Shown here in pieces: positions 9,270 to 17,169 of a DNA stretch of 60,292 nt. The position numbers and the translations under genes were made by a program. The DNA comes from Bacillota bacterium. GTDB lineage: Bacteria; Bacillota; Clostridia; TANB77; CAG-465. The DNA lies in the NCBI GenBank assembly GCA_023460235.1, contig JAEWRE010000020.1, positions 1 to 60,292 on the forward strand, given 5' to 3'. The first letter of the stretch is position 1. Every line of letters begins with the position of its first letter. The notes beneath the pieces are model-generated. The model did not search any database. It worked only from the letters and a program-made list of their open reading frames with translations, and was not told the DNA's origin.

Positions 9270-9941
9270 ATGAGTGAGAAGAACATAGATAATATGGAAA
9301 ATATAAATAAACCTATTACAAAGAGAATTGGTATAAATACATTTGGAATATTATTAGTTTTATTTGGAATTATACTTATTGTTCAATTATTTGTTAATCT
9401 TGACCTATTAAGATATTTACTAATGCTTTGGCCTGTTATATTTATCTCCCTTGGTGTTGAAACATTATACTATAATAACAATCCTAAAATACATATAAAA
9501 TTTGATATTGGTGCTTTTATATGTATGATAATAGTGATTGGAGTAGGATTTGTAATAGCATTTCTAAATTTTGGAGTAAATAAAGTATTATATAGTGATA
9601 ATTTAAAAGACTACATAGAAAACTATTCAAATAATGATAGTTATCATTATTTGGACTCAGGTAAAGTTACAATAAAAAATTATACAGATAAAAAAATTGA
9701 AGTTAATATTCAAGAAGATAAAAATATAGATTATACAGGAGTTATAACTAATTCTAGGTATAATGATAAATATAGTGATAATATATTTGTATTATTATCT
9801 AGCTTTGAAAATAGTGATAATTTCTTATCTTACAATGATGATAGTGTTTCATTGTTAAATTATCCAAACTATATCGATAATATAAAAATTACAGTTATAA
9901 CAAATAATAAAGGAAATATTACTTTATCAGGAAACTTTTAG
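9270..9941 (+). CDS. LiaF/DUF5668-like membrane protein
   Basis: The best start is the ATG at 9270, preceded by TTGGAGTG; an in-frame upstream start at 9213 would overlap the preceding gene. Of 223 residues, about 20-110 hold three to four membrane helices with the G-I-L-L-V-L-F-G-I ... L-W-P-V-I-F-I-S-L-G pattern characteristic of LiaI-LiaF-type/DUF5668 segments. The extracytoplasmic C-terminal ~110 residues are Asn/Asp/Tyr-rich and beta-like (G-K-V-T-I-K-N-Y). In Bacillus, LiaF-type proteins restrain envelope-stress signalling; here the partner is an ECF factor rather than LiaRS. Last gene of the operon. Confidence 0.65.
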   Translation: MSEKNIDNMENINKPITKRIGINTFGILLVLFGIILIVQLFVNLDLLRYLLMLWPVIFISLGVETLYYNNNPKIHIKFDIGAFICMIIVIGVGFVIAFLNFGVNKVLYSDNLKDYIENYSNNDSYHYLDSGKVTIKNYTDKKIEVNIQEDKNIDYTGVITNSRYNDKYSDNIFVLLSSFENSDNFLSYNDDSVSLLNYPNYIDNIKITVITNNKGNITLSGNF

Positions 9942-9975
9942 TATTATTTTTTATTAATAAAATACTATGTTATTA

Positions 9976-10004
9976 TTGACATAGTATTTATTTTATGGTA
10001 ATAT
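9976..10004 (+). promoter_or_regulatory. Strong promoter of the arsR-cadA-type operon
   Basis: TTGACA, 17-nt spacer, TAATAT: close to the sigma-A consensus. The repressor operator begins four bases after the -10 hexamer. Confidence 0.8.
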
Positions 10005-10007
10005 ATG

Positions 10008-10033
10008 AATATATGAATAAGTATTCATATATT
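10008..10033 (+). promoter_or_regulatory. 12-2-12 ArsR/SmtB-type operator
   Basis: A perfect inverted repeat, AATATATGAATA / TATTCATATATT with a 2-nt centre, covers the transcription start region. The 12-2-12 geometry with TGAA/TTCA half-sites is the established operator form for SmtB/CzrA/CadC repressors. It sits between the promoter and the ribosome site of the repressor gene, so autoregulation is expected. Confidence 0.85.
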
Positions 10034-10051
10034 TTAATGTGAGGTAATATA

Positions 10052-10378
10052 ATGGAAGAGGATAAAAAATATAATAAAAATTACAAAAATGAAATTCTAA
10101 TTGCTGAAGTTGCAGATTTATTTAAAATATTTGGTGATAGTTCAAGAATAAAAATACTATATACGATGCAAAATGGGAAAATATGTGTAAGTGACATAGC
10201 AGATAGCGTTAATATGACTCAATCTGCCGTATCACATCAACTTAGATTATTAAAGCAAAGTAATTTAGTTAAGGCTCAAAAAGAAGGCAAAATAGTTTAT
10301 TATTCTTTGGATGATGATCATGTAAAAAGCATATTAGATGTAGGAATGGAACACATAATAGAAAGGGGAATTAAATAA
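10052..10378 (+). CDS. ArsR/SmtB-family zinc-responsive repressor (CzrA-like)
   Basis: This is a 108-residue winged-helix repressor. The recognition helix is near residues 53-68 (N-M-T-Q-S-A-V-S-H-Q-L-R-L-L-K). The C-terminal helix carries DxHx10HxxE (D-D-H ... H-I-I-E), exactly the alpha-5 interfacial zinc site of SmtB/CzrA. The alpha-3 ELCVCD cysteine box of CadC/ArsR is degenerate (K-I-C-V-S-D, one Cys only). Zn(II), perhaps Co(II), is therefore the likely inducer rather than Cd/Pb/As; this is inference from known site types. It has a GAGG ribosome site, its own operator-promoter at 9976-10033, and the ATPase gene one base after its stop. Confidence 0.9.
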   Translation: MEEDKKYNKNYKNEILIAEVADLFKIFGDSSRIKILYTMQNGKICVSDIADSVNMTQSAVSHQLRLLKQSNLVKAQKEGKIVYYSLDDDHVKSILDVGMEHIIERGIK

Positions 10379-10379
10379 T

Positions 10380-12299
10380 ATGGCGGAATGTAATTGTGGA
10401 GGAAATCATGAACATAGTCATGATACTGAACATGAGAGTAAAGTAGAATCAATAGTATTATTTATTGGTATAATAGTTTTTATAATATCAATCTTTATGC
10501 AAGATAGAGTAAATGATTATTTTAAAATATCTTTATTTTTACTTAGTTATGTTTTAATAGGATATGATATACTATTTAATGCAATTAAAAAATTATTTAG
10601 AAAAGATATGTTTGATGAAAACTTTTTAATGTCTATTGCAACAATAGGGGCACTTTTTACTGGAAATTACACAGAAGGTATTGCAGTATTACTTTTTTAT
10701 AAGATAGGTGAATTTTTACAAGATCTAGCAGTAAAAAACTCAAAGAAAAAGATTAAAGATATTATCGATTTAAGACCAGATTATGCAAATTTAAAAAATG
10801 AAGATGATATAAGAAAAGTTAATCCAGTTGATGTAAATATAGGGGATACTATTATTGTAAAAAATGGTGAGAGAATACCACTTGATGGTGTCATTACAAA
10901 AGGTGAAACTGATTTAGATGTTTCTGCTCTTACAGGAGAAAGTATTCCAAGAACTATAAAACAAGATGATGAAGTACTATCAGGTTCAATAAATTTAGGC
11001 GCTTTAATTGAAATAAAAGTAACAAAAAATTATGAAAATTCAACAGTTTCTAAAATTATAGAATTAATTGAAGATTCAACATCTAAAAAATCAAATACGG
11101 AAAAATTTATAACTAGATTTGCAAAAATATATACACCAATAGTAACATTACTTGCTGTACTTATAGCAATAATTTTTCCTGTATTACTTAATATACCATT
11201 TGAAGATTCGTTATTTAGAGCACTTACTTTCTTGGTTGTTTCATGCCCTTGTGCATTAGTTGTATCAGTACCACTTGGATTTTTTACTGGTATAGGAACA
11301 AGTAGTAAAAATGGAATATTAATAAAAGGAAGTAACTATTTAGATATGCTTTCTAATGCAAAACAATTTATATTTGATAAAACAGGTACTCTTACAACAG
11401 GAAAATTTAAAATTAAAAATATAGTATCAAATGGAGATATGAGCCAAGATGAAATTCTTGAATATGTAAGCATATCAGAGGTTTATTCAAACCATTATAT
11501 AGCAAAAGCTATAGTAAATTCGTATAATAAGACTATAGATAAATCAAGAATAACAGCACATGAAGAAATATCTGGTAATGGTATTAAAACAATTATTGAT
11601 TCTAAAGAAATATTAGTTGGAAATATAGAACTTATGAGAAAGAATAATATTTCAATTGAAAATTTTGAAAATATAGGAAATTCAACAACAGTAGTATTAC
11701 TTTCTATAAATGGAAAGTTTGAAGGATATATTACACTTGAAGATGAAATAAAAAAAGATTCATTAAATATAGCAAATGAGTTAAGAAATATTGGTGCAAC
11801 TAAGATTATAATGTTAACTGGAGATAATAAGATAATTGCTAATAAGATATCAAGCAAATTACAATTTGATAAGGTATACGCTGAATTGCTTCCTGTAGAT
11901 AAAGTTGATATTATGAATCAAGAAAAATTGAATTTAAATAAAAATGAATATCAAGTATTTGTTGGTGATGGAATAAATGATGCTCCTATTCTTGCGGCTT
12001 CTGATATAGGTATATCTATGGGCAAGGGATCAGACATTGCAATAGAAACATCAGATATTGTATTAATGACTGATGAACCATCAAAATTAATAGATGCGAT
12101 AAAAATATCCAAGAAAACAAAATATATAGTTAAACAAAATATAATATTTGCCTTAATAGTTAAAGTTGCTTTTCTAATATTTAGTGGTATGGGCATACTT
12201 ACAATGTGGTTTGCAATATTTGCAGATGTTGGTGTATCTCTAATAGCTATAGTAAATTGTATGAGAATATTTAACTATAAAAATAAAAAAAATAATTAG
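10380..12299 (+). CDS. P1B-type heavy-metal ATPase, zinc/cadmium exporter
   Basis: A 639-residue inner-membrane pump. The N-terminus has a short Cys/His-rich metal-binding tail (C-N-C-G-G-N-H-E-H-S-H-D) in place of a folded HMA domain. The membrane metal site is CPC in S-C-P-C-A-L-V-V near residue 290. DKTGT near 331 holds the phosphorylated Asp, and TGES and GDGINDAP are present. The last helix region contains F-A-D-V-G, the Asp typical of P1B-2 (Zn/Cd/Pb) pumps. The partner repressor has a zinc-type sensor, so zinc export is the likeliest role. It is translationally coupled to the repressor, with a one-base gap. Confidence 0.92.
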   Translation: MAECNCGGNHEHSHDTEHESKVESIVLFIGIIVFIISIFMQDRVNDYFKISLFLLSYVLIGYDILFNAIKKLFRKDMFDENFLMSIATIGALFTGNYTEGIAVLLFYKIGEFLQDLAVKNSKKKIKDIIDLRPDYANLKNEDDIRKVNPVDVNIGDTIIVKNGERIPLDGVITKGETDLDVSALTGESIPRTIKQDDEVLSGSINLGALIEIKVTKNYENSTVSKIIELIEDSTSKKSNTEKFITRFAKIYTPIVTLLAVLIAIIFPVLLNIPFEDSLFRALTFLVVSCPCALVVSVPLGFFTGIGTSSKNGILIKGSNYLDMLSNAKQFIFDKTGTLTTGKFKIKNIVSNGDMSQDEILEYVSISEVYSNHYIAKAIVNSYNKTIDKSRITAHEEISGNGIKTIIDSKEILVGNIELMRKNNISIENFENIGNSTTVVLLSINGKFEGYITLEDEIKKDSLNIANELRNIGATKIIMLTGDNKIIANKISSKLQFDKVYAELLPVDKVDIMNQEKLNLNKNEYQVFVGDGINDAPILAASDIGISMGKGSDIAIETSDIVLMTDEPSKLIDAIKISKKTKYIVKQNIIFALIVKVAFLIFSGMGILTMWFAIFADVGVSLIAIVNCMRIFNYKNKKNN

Positions 12300-12328
12300 A
12301 AGATATAGAAAAAGATATATTATTATAA

Positions 12329-12366
12329 AAGTATCGATTAGATAAATTAAAGTCTAATCGATACTT
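12329..12366 (-). terminator. Hairpin between convergent genes
   Basis: Perfect 14-bp arms AAGTATCGATTAGA / TCTAATCGATACTT with a 10-nt loop. On the minus strand the stem is followed by TTTTATAATA, so it best serves the minus-strand gene ending at 12401; it may also stop the ATPase transcript. Confidence 0.75.
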
Positions 12367-12400
12367 AATGTTTGCAAAGTGCAAACTATTTGTGGAGATA

Positions 12401-12982
12401 TTACTGATTGATTAAGATTGTTATTGTCTTCTCAGAATACTTAATATAAACTTTTTTATTGTTTTCATCAAGTAATTCTTCTATGAAATTACCTACAACT
12501 GTGTCAAATTCCCCATAGGGGTTATAACTGCCCTTAAGATCCTTACTTGTAAATATTTTACAATTATCAGAAGACACTTCAAATTCAGTACCTTCTTTTT
12601 TATAAAAATATCTTAGACCAAACATTACTGCTGTGAGTGCATGACATATCCTGTCAACACGATATTCTTTCATATCAAATACCAGATGATCAGCCGATTC
12701 GAAAGGCATTTTTAAATAATATACCTTATCAAACTTTTCATCAAGATATGTTGATATTTTAGCAATATCTTGCGGTTCACTACTGAAGTACCCGTCCACA
12801 GGACCATAACAACATGCTTCGGGATCCGTTCCTTCGAAAAATCTAAACTCGTTTTCATGGCCTTCATCAGAATACAAATCCAAATTTCCATAAATTGCTA
12901 ATTGCATAATTTCTTTGAAATCTACTTTGGATTGTATTATACCAATGTCGCGTGATTCCTTAAACAACCAATGTCTACTCAT
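12401..12982 (-). CDS. Conserved-looking protein of unknown function, less AT-rich
   Basis: The 193-residue soluble protein has no signal or membrane segment. It contains an acidic N-terminal half (N-E-F-R-F-F-E-G-T-D-P-E-A-C-C-Y-G-P) and the stretch R-I-C-H-A-L-T-A-V-M-F-G-L-R-Y-F-Y-K in the middle. I do not recognise the family. Codon use has more G/C than its neighbours, which could mean acquisition from elsewhere. The ATG at 12982 has an AGGAGGCAC ribosome site. Its promoter overlaps a perfect 26-bp palindrome (13027-13052), so a dimeric regulator probably controls it; no regulator gene is adjacent. Confidence 0.7.
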   Translation of the reverse strand: MSRHWLFKESRDIGIIQSKVDFKEIMQLAIYGNLDLYSDEGHENEFRFFEGTDPEACCYGPVDGYFSSEPQDIAKISTYLDEKFDKVYYLKMPFESADHLVFDMKEYRVDRICHALTAVMFGLRYFYKKEGTEFEVSSDNCKIFTSKDLKGSYNPYGEFDTVVGNFIEELLDENNKKVYIKYSEKTITILINQ

Positions 12983-13026
12983 AATTATGTGCCTCCTAAA
13001 TATAATTAATTTTGAATTTACAAACT

Positions 13027-13067
13027 ATATATGCTATAATTATAGCATATATTTTATGTAAACTCAA
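13027..13067 (-). promoter_or_regulatory. Promoter with 26-bp palindromic operator
   Basis: On the minus strand TTGAGT (13067-13062), 17-nt spacer and TATAAT (13044-13039) drive the gene at 12982. The -10 lies inside a perfect palindrome spanning 13027-13052, centred at 13039/13040, with half-site ATATATGCTATA. This is a strong candidate operator for a dimeric repressor. Confidence 0.65.
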
Positions 13068-13411
13068 TGTCTTTGCAATTTTTTGTAGTTTTTATAAAAA
13101 CTTATTTATCAAACATATTTACTAATACATTACATTTTAACACTTTAACGTAAAGTAATAGGCACTCATTTTGACACTCCAAAAATATAATTCCACTAAA
13201 TATTATTGTAAACTTTTGATAGAAAAAAAGTACATTGTTCTTGAATACAGTATATCTACACTTGAAGTTATAAATATATTTACTAATATTTAAGTTGTTA
13301 CTATTCACGGCAGCAAACAAAATTTTACATTTAGGCAGTTGACTTTTTGTGGCGTATATATAGCTACCTTTTAAGTAAAACAAGTTGTCAAATTTGCATT
13401 CCAAAAATACA
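13068..13411. other. Intergenic stretch without a convincing gene
   Basis: An open frame exists on the minus strand (13404-13102, 100 codons), but it lacks a good ribosome site and its start abuts the promoter at 13412. The predicted product is Phe/Tyr/Cys-rich with no recognisable pattern. I see no RNA gene or clear repeat here. Confidence 0.4.
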
Positions 13412-13440
13412 TTGCCAAATAGACTATATTATGATATAAT
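13412..13440 (+). promoter_or_regulatory. Sigma-A type promoter
   Basis: TTGCCA, 17-nt spacer, TATAAT, 20 nt before the start codon at 13461; AAAAAAGGAGAT gives the ribosome site. Confidence 0.7.
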
Positions 13441-13460
13441 TCTTTAAAAAAGGAGATATT

Positions 13461-14939
13461 ATGAATAAATCATCAGCAAAAATAATTATAAAAAGCATAT
13501 TAAAAATAGTGTTAATTTTAGTATTCATTATATATTTATCACCAATAGCACTTCAAAATGATACATTTTTTGATATAAAATTGGGAGAACAATATCTAAC
13601 TAATGGAATAAATACAAATGATATATATTCAATACATGGAGGATTAAAATATATTTCACACCACTTTATGGTTAATATAATTACGTATTTAACTTATGAT
13701 TTAGGTGGATTTAATGCATTATATATACTTGTAATAGGACTAGCACTATTATTTACATTTCTTATGTATAGACTTAATAGGACTTTTATAAAAAGTAAAA
13801 CGATTGCATATCTTTTTTTATTCATTGAAATGTTTTGCTTTAGAGAATATTTATGTGTAAGAGCTCAAATGTATAGTTTTATAATATTTGCTCTAGAAAT
13901 TTTATTATTAGAAAATTTCATAAAAAAAGGCTCAAAAAAATATATTGTACTACTTACAGTATTGCCAATGGTATTGGCTAATTTTCATGCTGGAACAATT
14001 CCTTATTACTTTTTAATTATAATTGCATATTTAACTGGAATGCTAAAGTTTAATTTTCAAAGAATAGAATATGATAGTTCAATAGTAAAAAGATTAAAAT
14101 TATTATTTATTCCATTAATTATTGGTGTATTTGTAACATTTATAAATCCATTTTTTATTGATGGTGTTACATATGCGTTTAAAACAGTAGGTAATTCATT
14201 TATAAGTAATAATATAAGAGAATTTGCACCTTTTAAGATAACTACAAGCTTTGGAATGTATGCATTTATGTACTATTCAATTTTTATATTCTCTTTAATA
14301 TTAACTGATAAAAAAATAAAATTAAATTATTTCATACTATTTTCAGGTACATTTTTAATGTCATTAACTGCAATTAGATATTATTCATTATTTGTGATTG
14401 TATCTGTAGTTTTACTTCCGCATGTTGAAGAATTAATTATGAAAATAAAAAATACTGTATTAAGCGGAATAAAAGAAGATAAAAAAGTATATATAAAATA
14501 CTATTTAATATTAGTTTACCTTATTTTAATTATAATGTTAGCTGCACATAGTCAAAAAGATAAAGCAATGACTGCAATTCCATTATCTGATTATCCAGTA
14601 AATGCAGTACAATATATAAGACAAAATATACCAAGTGATGCTAAAATATTTAATGAATATAGCTGGGGAAGTTATATGATGTTAAATGATATAAAGGTAT
14701 TTATTGATTCAAGATGTGATCTATATACTGAGGAATATAATCCTCAAACTAATGTTGCGTTTGATTATATTGATGCTATAAATTGTGTTAAAAATTATAA
14801 TGAAATTATGGATAAGTATGATATAGACTATATTTTTGTTAATAAAAACTCAGCACTTGCAAAAAATTGCCTGGATGATTCTAATAAAGTAAAAATTTAT
14901 GAAGATAATATATCAGTAATTATTAAGATTAACAAGTAA
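13461..14939 (+). CDS. Polytopic membrane protein, GT-C glycosyltransferase-like
   Basis: The 492-residue protein has about 10-12 hydrophobic helices. After the first helix there is an extracytoplasmic D-T-F-F-D-I-K-L-G-E-Q-Y segment with acidic residues, in the place where GT-C (PMT/ArnT-type) enzymes hold their catalytic Asp. The C-terminal soluble part (~residues 375-492) contains N-E-Y-S-W-G-S-Y-M ... V-F-I-D-S-R-C-D-L-Y, a pattern common to large uncharacterised bacterial membrane glycosyltransferase-like proteins. Transfer of sugars from a lipid carrier is the family-based inference; no substrate can be named. It is monocistronic, with its own promoter and terminator. Confidence 0.65.
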   Translation: MNKSSAKIIIKSILKIVLILVFIIYLSPIALQNDTFFDIKLGEQYLTNGINTNDIYSIHGGLKYISHHFMVNIITYLTYDLGGFNALYILVIGLALLFTFLMYRLNRTFIKSKTIAYLFLFIEMFCFREYLCVRAQMYSFIIFALEILLLENFIKKGSKKYIVLLTVLPMVLANFHAGTIPYYFLIIIAYLTGMLKFNFQRIEYDSSIVKRLKLLFIPLIIGVFVTFINPFFIDGVTYAFKTVGNSFISNNIREFAPFKITTSFGMYAFMYYSIFIFSLILTDKKIKLNYFILFSGTFLMSLTAIRYYSLFVIVSVVLLPHVEELIMKIKNTVLSGIKEDKKVYIKYYLILVYLILIIMLAAHSQKDKAMTAIPLSDYPVNAVQYIRQNIPSDAKIFNEYSWGSYMMLNDIKVFIDSRCDLYTEEYNPQTNVAFDYIDAINCVKNYNEIMDKYDIDYIFVNKNSALAKNCLDDSNKVKIYEDNISVIIKINK

Positions 14940-14952
14940 AATAGTAATAAGA

Positions 14953-14988
14953 AAATAACACATAAAAATAATTTATGTGTTATTTTTG
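14953..14988 (+). terminator. Rho-independent terminator
   Basis: Perfect 14-bp arms AAATAACACATAAA / TTTATGTGTTATTT and a following T run; located between convergent genes. Confidence 0.85.
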
Positions 14989-15019
14989 TATTTAAAGTAA
15001 TCGTAATTATAAATTTATA

Positions 15020-15886
15020 TTATTTTAATTCTCTTGCACCCCACTCAACAACTGTAAAACCAACCCTTTGTTTATTTTCCAAAGTTTGTTCTTTAATATT
15101 AATTTTTTTATCTAGTTTTTTAAAATCCATTATTACACGAATTATAGTATCTGGTTTTGGATTTATATCAAGTTTCATATAATTATCTATTTCATTTTGA
15201 GTTCTAAATCTTATAAAATTATACTTATTATTTTCTAGAATAGGTAACCAGTAAATTATAAACTCTTGAGATTCTTTATAGTTTAATCCTAGTATTTCAA
15301 GTTTTTCTTCTAAAAACTTAGCTATATCTTTACCTGCTACGATAAAGCCTTCATCCATATCAGTTTTAGAATTATCAATAGCCTCCCAGTATAGAGCATA
15401 TAACTTTCTATTTGTTTTTAAATCAGTTAAAGTTCCGTTAGTTTTTGCATAGACTTTCCATTCAGATTCATATTTTGGATAAGTGTGCGTCAAATTACCA
15501 GGATTGCTAAGCTTTACTGACACTTCAGTATCCTTATCAGGATATAAATATATTATAGGTTTATCAAGATATTGTGTAGGCACCACATTTATATTGTAAT
15601 ACACTACCCATACTGTAGCAGTAACAATAATTGATAAGGAAATGGCTATAAAATCTTTTTCAATCCCCTTAAGCTTGTTTTTCATAACACAAACAATTAT
15701 TTTTATCATATATACAAGAATAAAAAATATTGAATATATGAAGCAAAATAATCCTAGTAATTTTATAAAATCACTAAAATTGCATGGAATATCATAAATA
15801 AAATCAGTAAAAGAAATCGCTAGGCACATTGCTGAAAGTATAACTGTAAATATCCCAAAATTTTTAAATACATTAAAAAATTTCAT
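15020..15886 (-). CDS. Membrane-anchored protein with 'KPIIYLYP' domain, unknown function
   Basis: The start at 15886 is chosen because GGAGGAG lies 3-5 nt upstream; the ATG at 15898 overlaps that site. The 288-residue protein has three hydrophobic segments in residues ~10-115 and a C-terminal extracytoplasmic domain. That domain opens with K-P-I-I-Y-L-Y-P-D-K and contains Y-A-L-Y-W-E-A and I-I-Y-W-L-P. I have seen this domain in secreted or lipoprotein contexts of many bacteria but know no function for it. It ends G-F-T-V-V-E-W-G-A-R-E-L. It is monocistronic between a convergent membrane protein and divergent trpS. Confidence 0.65.
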   Translation of the reverse strand: MKFFNVFKNFGIFTVILSAMCLAISFTDFIYDIPCNFSDFIKLLGLFCFIYSIFFILVYMIKIIVCVMKNKLKGIEKDFIAISLSIIVTATVWVVYYNINVVPTQYLDKPIIYLYPDKDTEVSVKLSNPGNLTHTYPKYESEWKVYAKTNGTLTDLKTNRKLYALYWEAIDNSKTDMDEGFIVAGKDIAKFLEEKLEILGLNYKESQEFIIYWLPILENNKYNFIRFRTQNEIDNYMKLDINPKPDTIIRVIMDFKKLDKKINIKEQTLENKQRVGFTVVEWGARELK

Positions 15887-16133
15887 AAACTCCTCCATTT
15901 ATATATTTTGATTTTACAGTAAAAAAATTAAATTGTAAATATAAATGTCAAAATTTAGAAAAATAGTGTTATAATATAAATAACAAAATATTTTTATGCA
16001 TTTTAATTAATAATTGAACAAATATCTATATAAGTTTACAATAAATACTAGCTTTTTCACGATTATTAGTATATAATATATGTGTTATATTGTAGCTAAA
16101 GTAAATATAATGTAATATTTAGAAGGTGATAAA

Positions 16134-17150
16134 ATGAAAGAAAAGAAAAGAATACTTACTGGTGATAGACCAACTGGTAAGTTACATATAGGACACTATT
16201 TTGGATCATTACAAAATAGAGTTAAACTTCAAGATGAATATGAACAATATGTACTAATTGCTGATGTTCAAGCTTTAACTGACAATTTTGATAATCCAGA
16301 TAAAGTTAGAAATAGTATAAGAGAACTTACACTTGATTATTTGGCATGTGGAATTGATCCTGAAAAAACAACAATATTTATACAGTCAATGATTCCAGAA
16401 ATTGCAGAATTAACAATTTTCTATTCTAATTTAGTCACTGTTGCAAGACTGGAGAGAAATCCTACTGTTAAATCTGAAATTGCGCAAAAAAAAGAATTGT
16501 TTGGTAATGATGGAGAAAGTATAACATATGGTTTCTTAGGTTATCCAGTAAGTCAAGCTGCTGATATTACAGCTTTTGGAGCACATTTAGTACCAGTTGG
16601 TGAGGATCAATTGCCAATGATTGAACAAACAAAAGAAATAGTAAGAAAATTCAATAGTATGTACGGTGAAACTTTAGTAGAACCAGAAGTTATGGTTGGA
16701 AATGTTGCAAGAGTAAAAGGGCTTGACGGAAATGCAAAAATGGGTAAGAGTTTAGGAAATGCAATATATTTGGCTGATAGTGAAGAAGAAATAACAAAAA
16801 AAGTAATGTCTGCTGTAACTGATCCTTCAAAGATTAAAAAAGATGATCCAGCAGATCCAGAAATATGTATGGTTGGATATTATCATAAATTGTTTACTGA
16901 AAAAAAAGAAAAAGACATTGTTTTTGAAGAATGTAGGGCAGGTAAAAGAGGTTGTGTGAATTGTAAAAAGCAACTTGCACATAATATATCTGAGTATTTA
17001 AAACCAATAAGAGAAAAAAGAAAATACTATGAAGAAAGACCAGAAGAAATAAATAAGATATTAATTGAAGGCACAAAAAAAGCTCAAGAAAGAGCAGCAT
17101 TAACATTAAAAAATGTTAAAAAGTCAATGAAAATTAATTATTTCGATTAG
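16134..17150 (+). CDS. trpS: Tryptophanyl-tRNA synthetase
   Basis: A 338-residue class I synthetase charging tRNA-Trp. The HIGH motif is H18-I-G-H21 (K-L-H-I-G-H-Y-F-G), and the KMSKS equivalent is K-M-G-K-S near residues 202-206, as in bacterial TrpRS. Other family blocks include A-D-V-Q-A-L-T-D and G-Y-P-V-S-Q-A-A-D-I. An insert R-G-C-V-N-C-K-K near 270 has two Cys. The ATG has an AGAAGGTGATAAA ribosome site. I looked for a T-box in the 235 nt upstream and found no T-box consensus. obgE follows after 19 nt. Confidence 0.95.
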   Translation: MKEKKRILTGDRPTGKLHIGHYFGSLQNRVKLQDEYEQYVLIADVQALTDNFDNPDKVRNSIRELTLDYLACGIDPEKTTIFIQSMIPEIAELTIFYSNLVTVARLERNPTVKSEIAQKKELFGNDGESITYGFLGYPVSQAADITAFGAHLVPVGEDQLPMIEQTKEIVRKFNSMYGETLVEPEVMVGNVARVKGLDGNAKMGKSLGNAIYLADSEEEITKKVMSAVTDPSKIKKDDPADPEICMVGYYHKLFTEKKEKDIVFEECRAGKRGCVNCKKQLAHNISEYLKPIREKRKYYEERPEEINKILIEGTKKAQERAALTLKNVKKSMKINYFD

Positions 17151-17169
17151 ATAAAAATAGGAGATTAAA

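Noticed and set aside
13102..13404. 100-codon open frame on the minus strand
   Set aside because: No good ribosome site, start abuts the promoter of the next gene, composition looks like random AT-rich sequence.
15899..16133. T-box riboswitch upstream of trpS
   Set aside because: No recognisable T-box consensus or terminator/antiterminator pair in this 235-nt gap.
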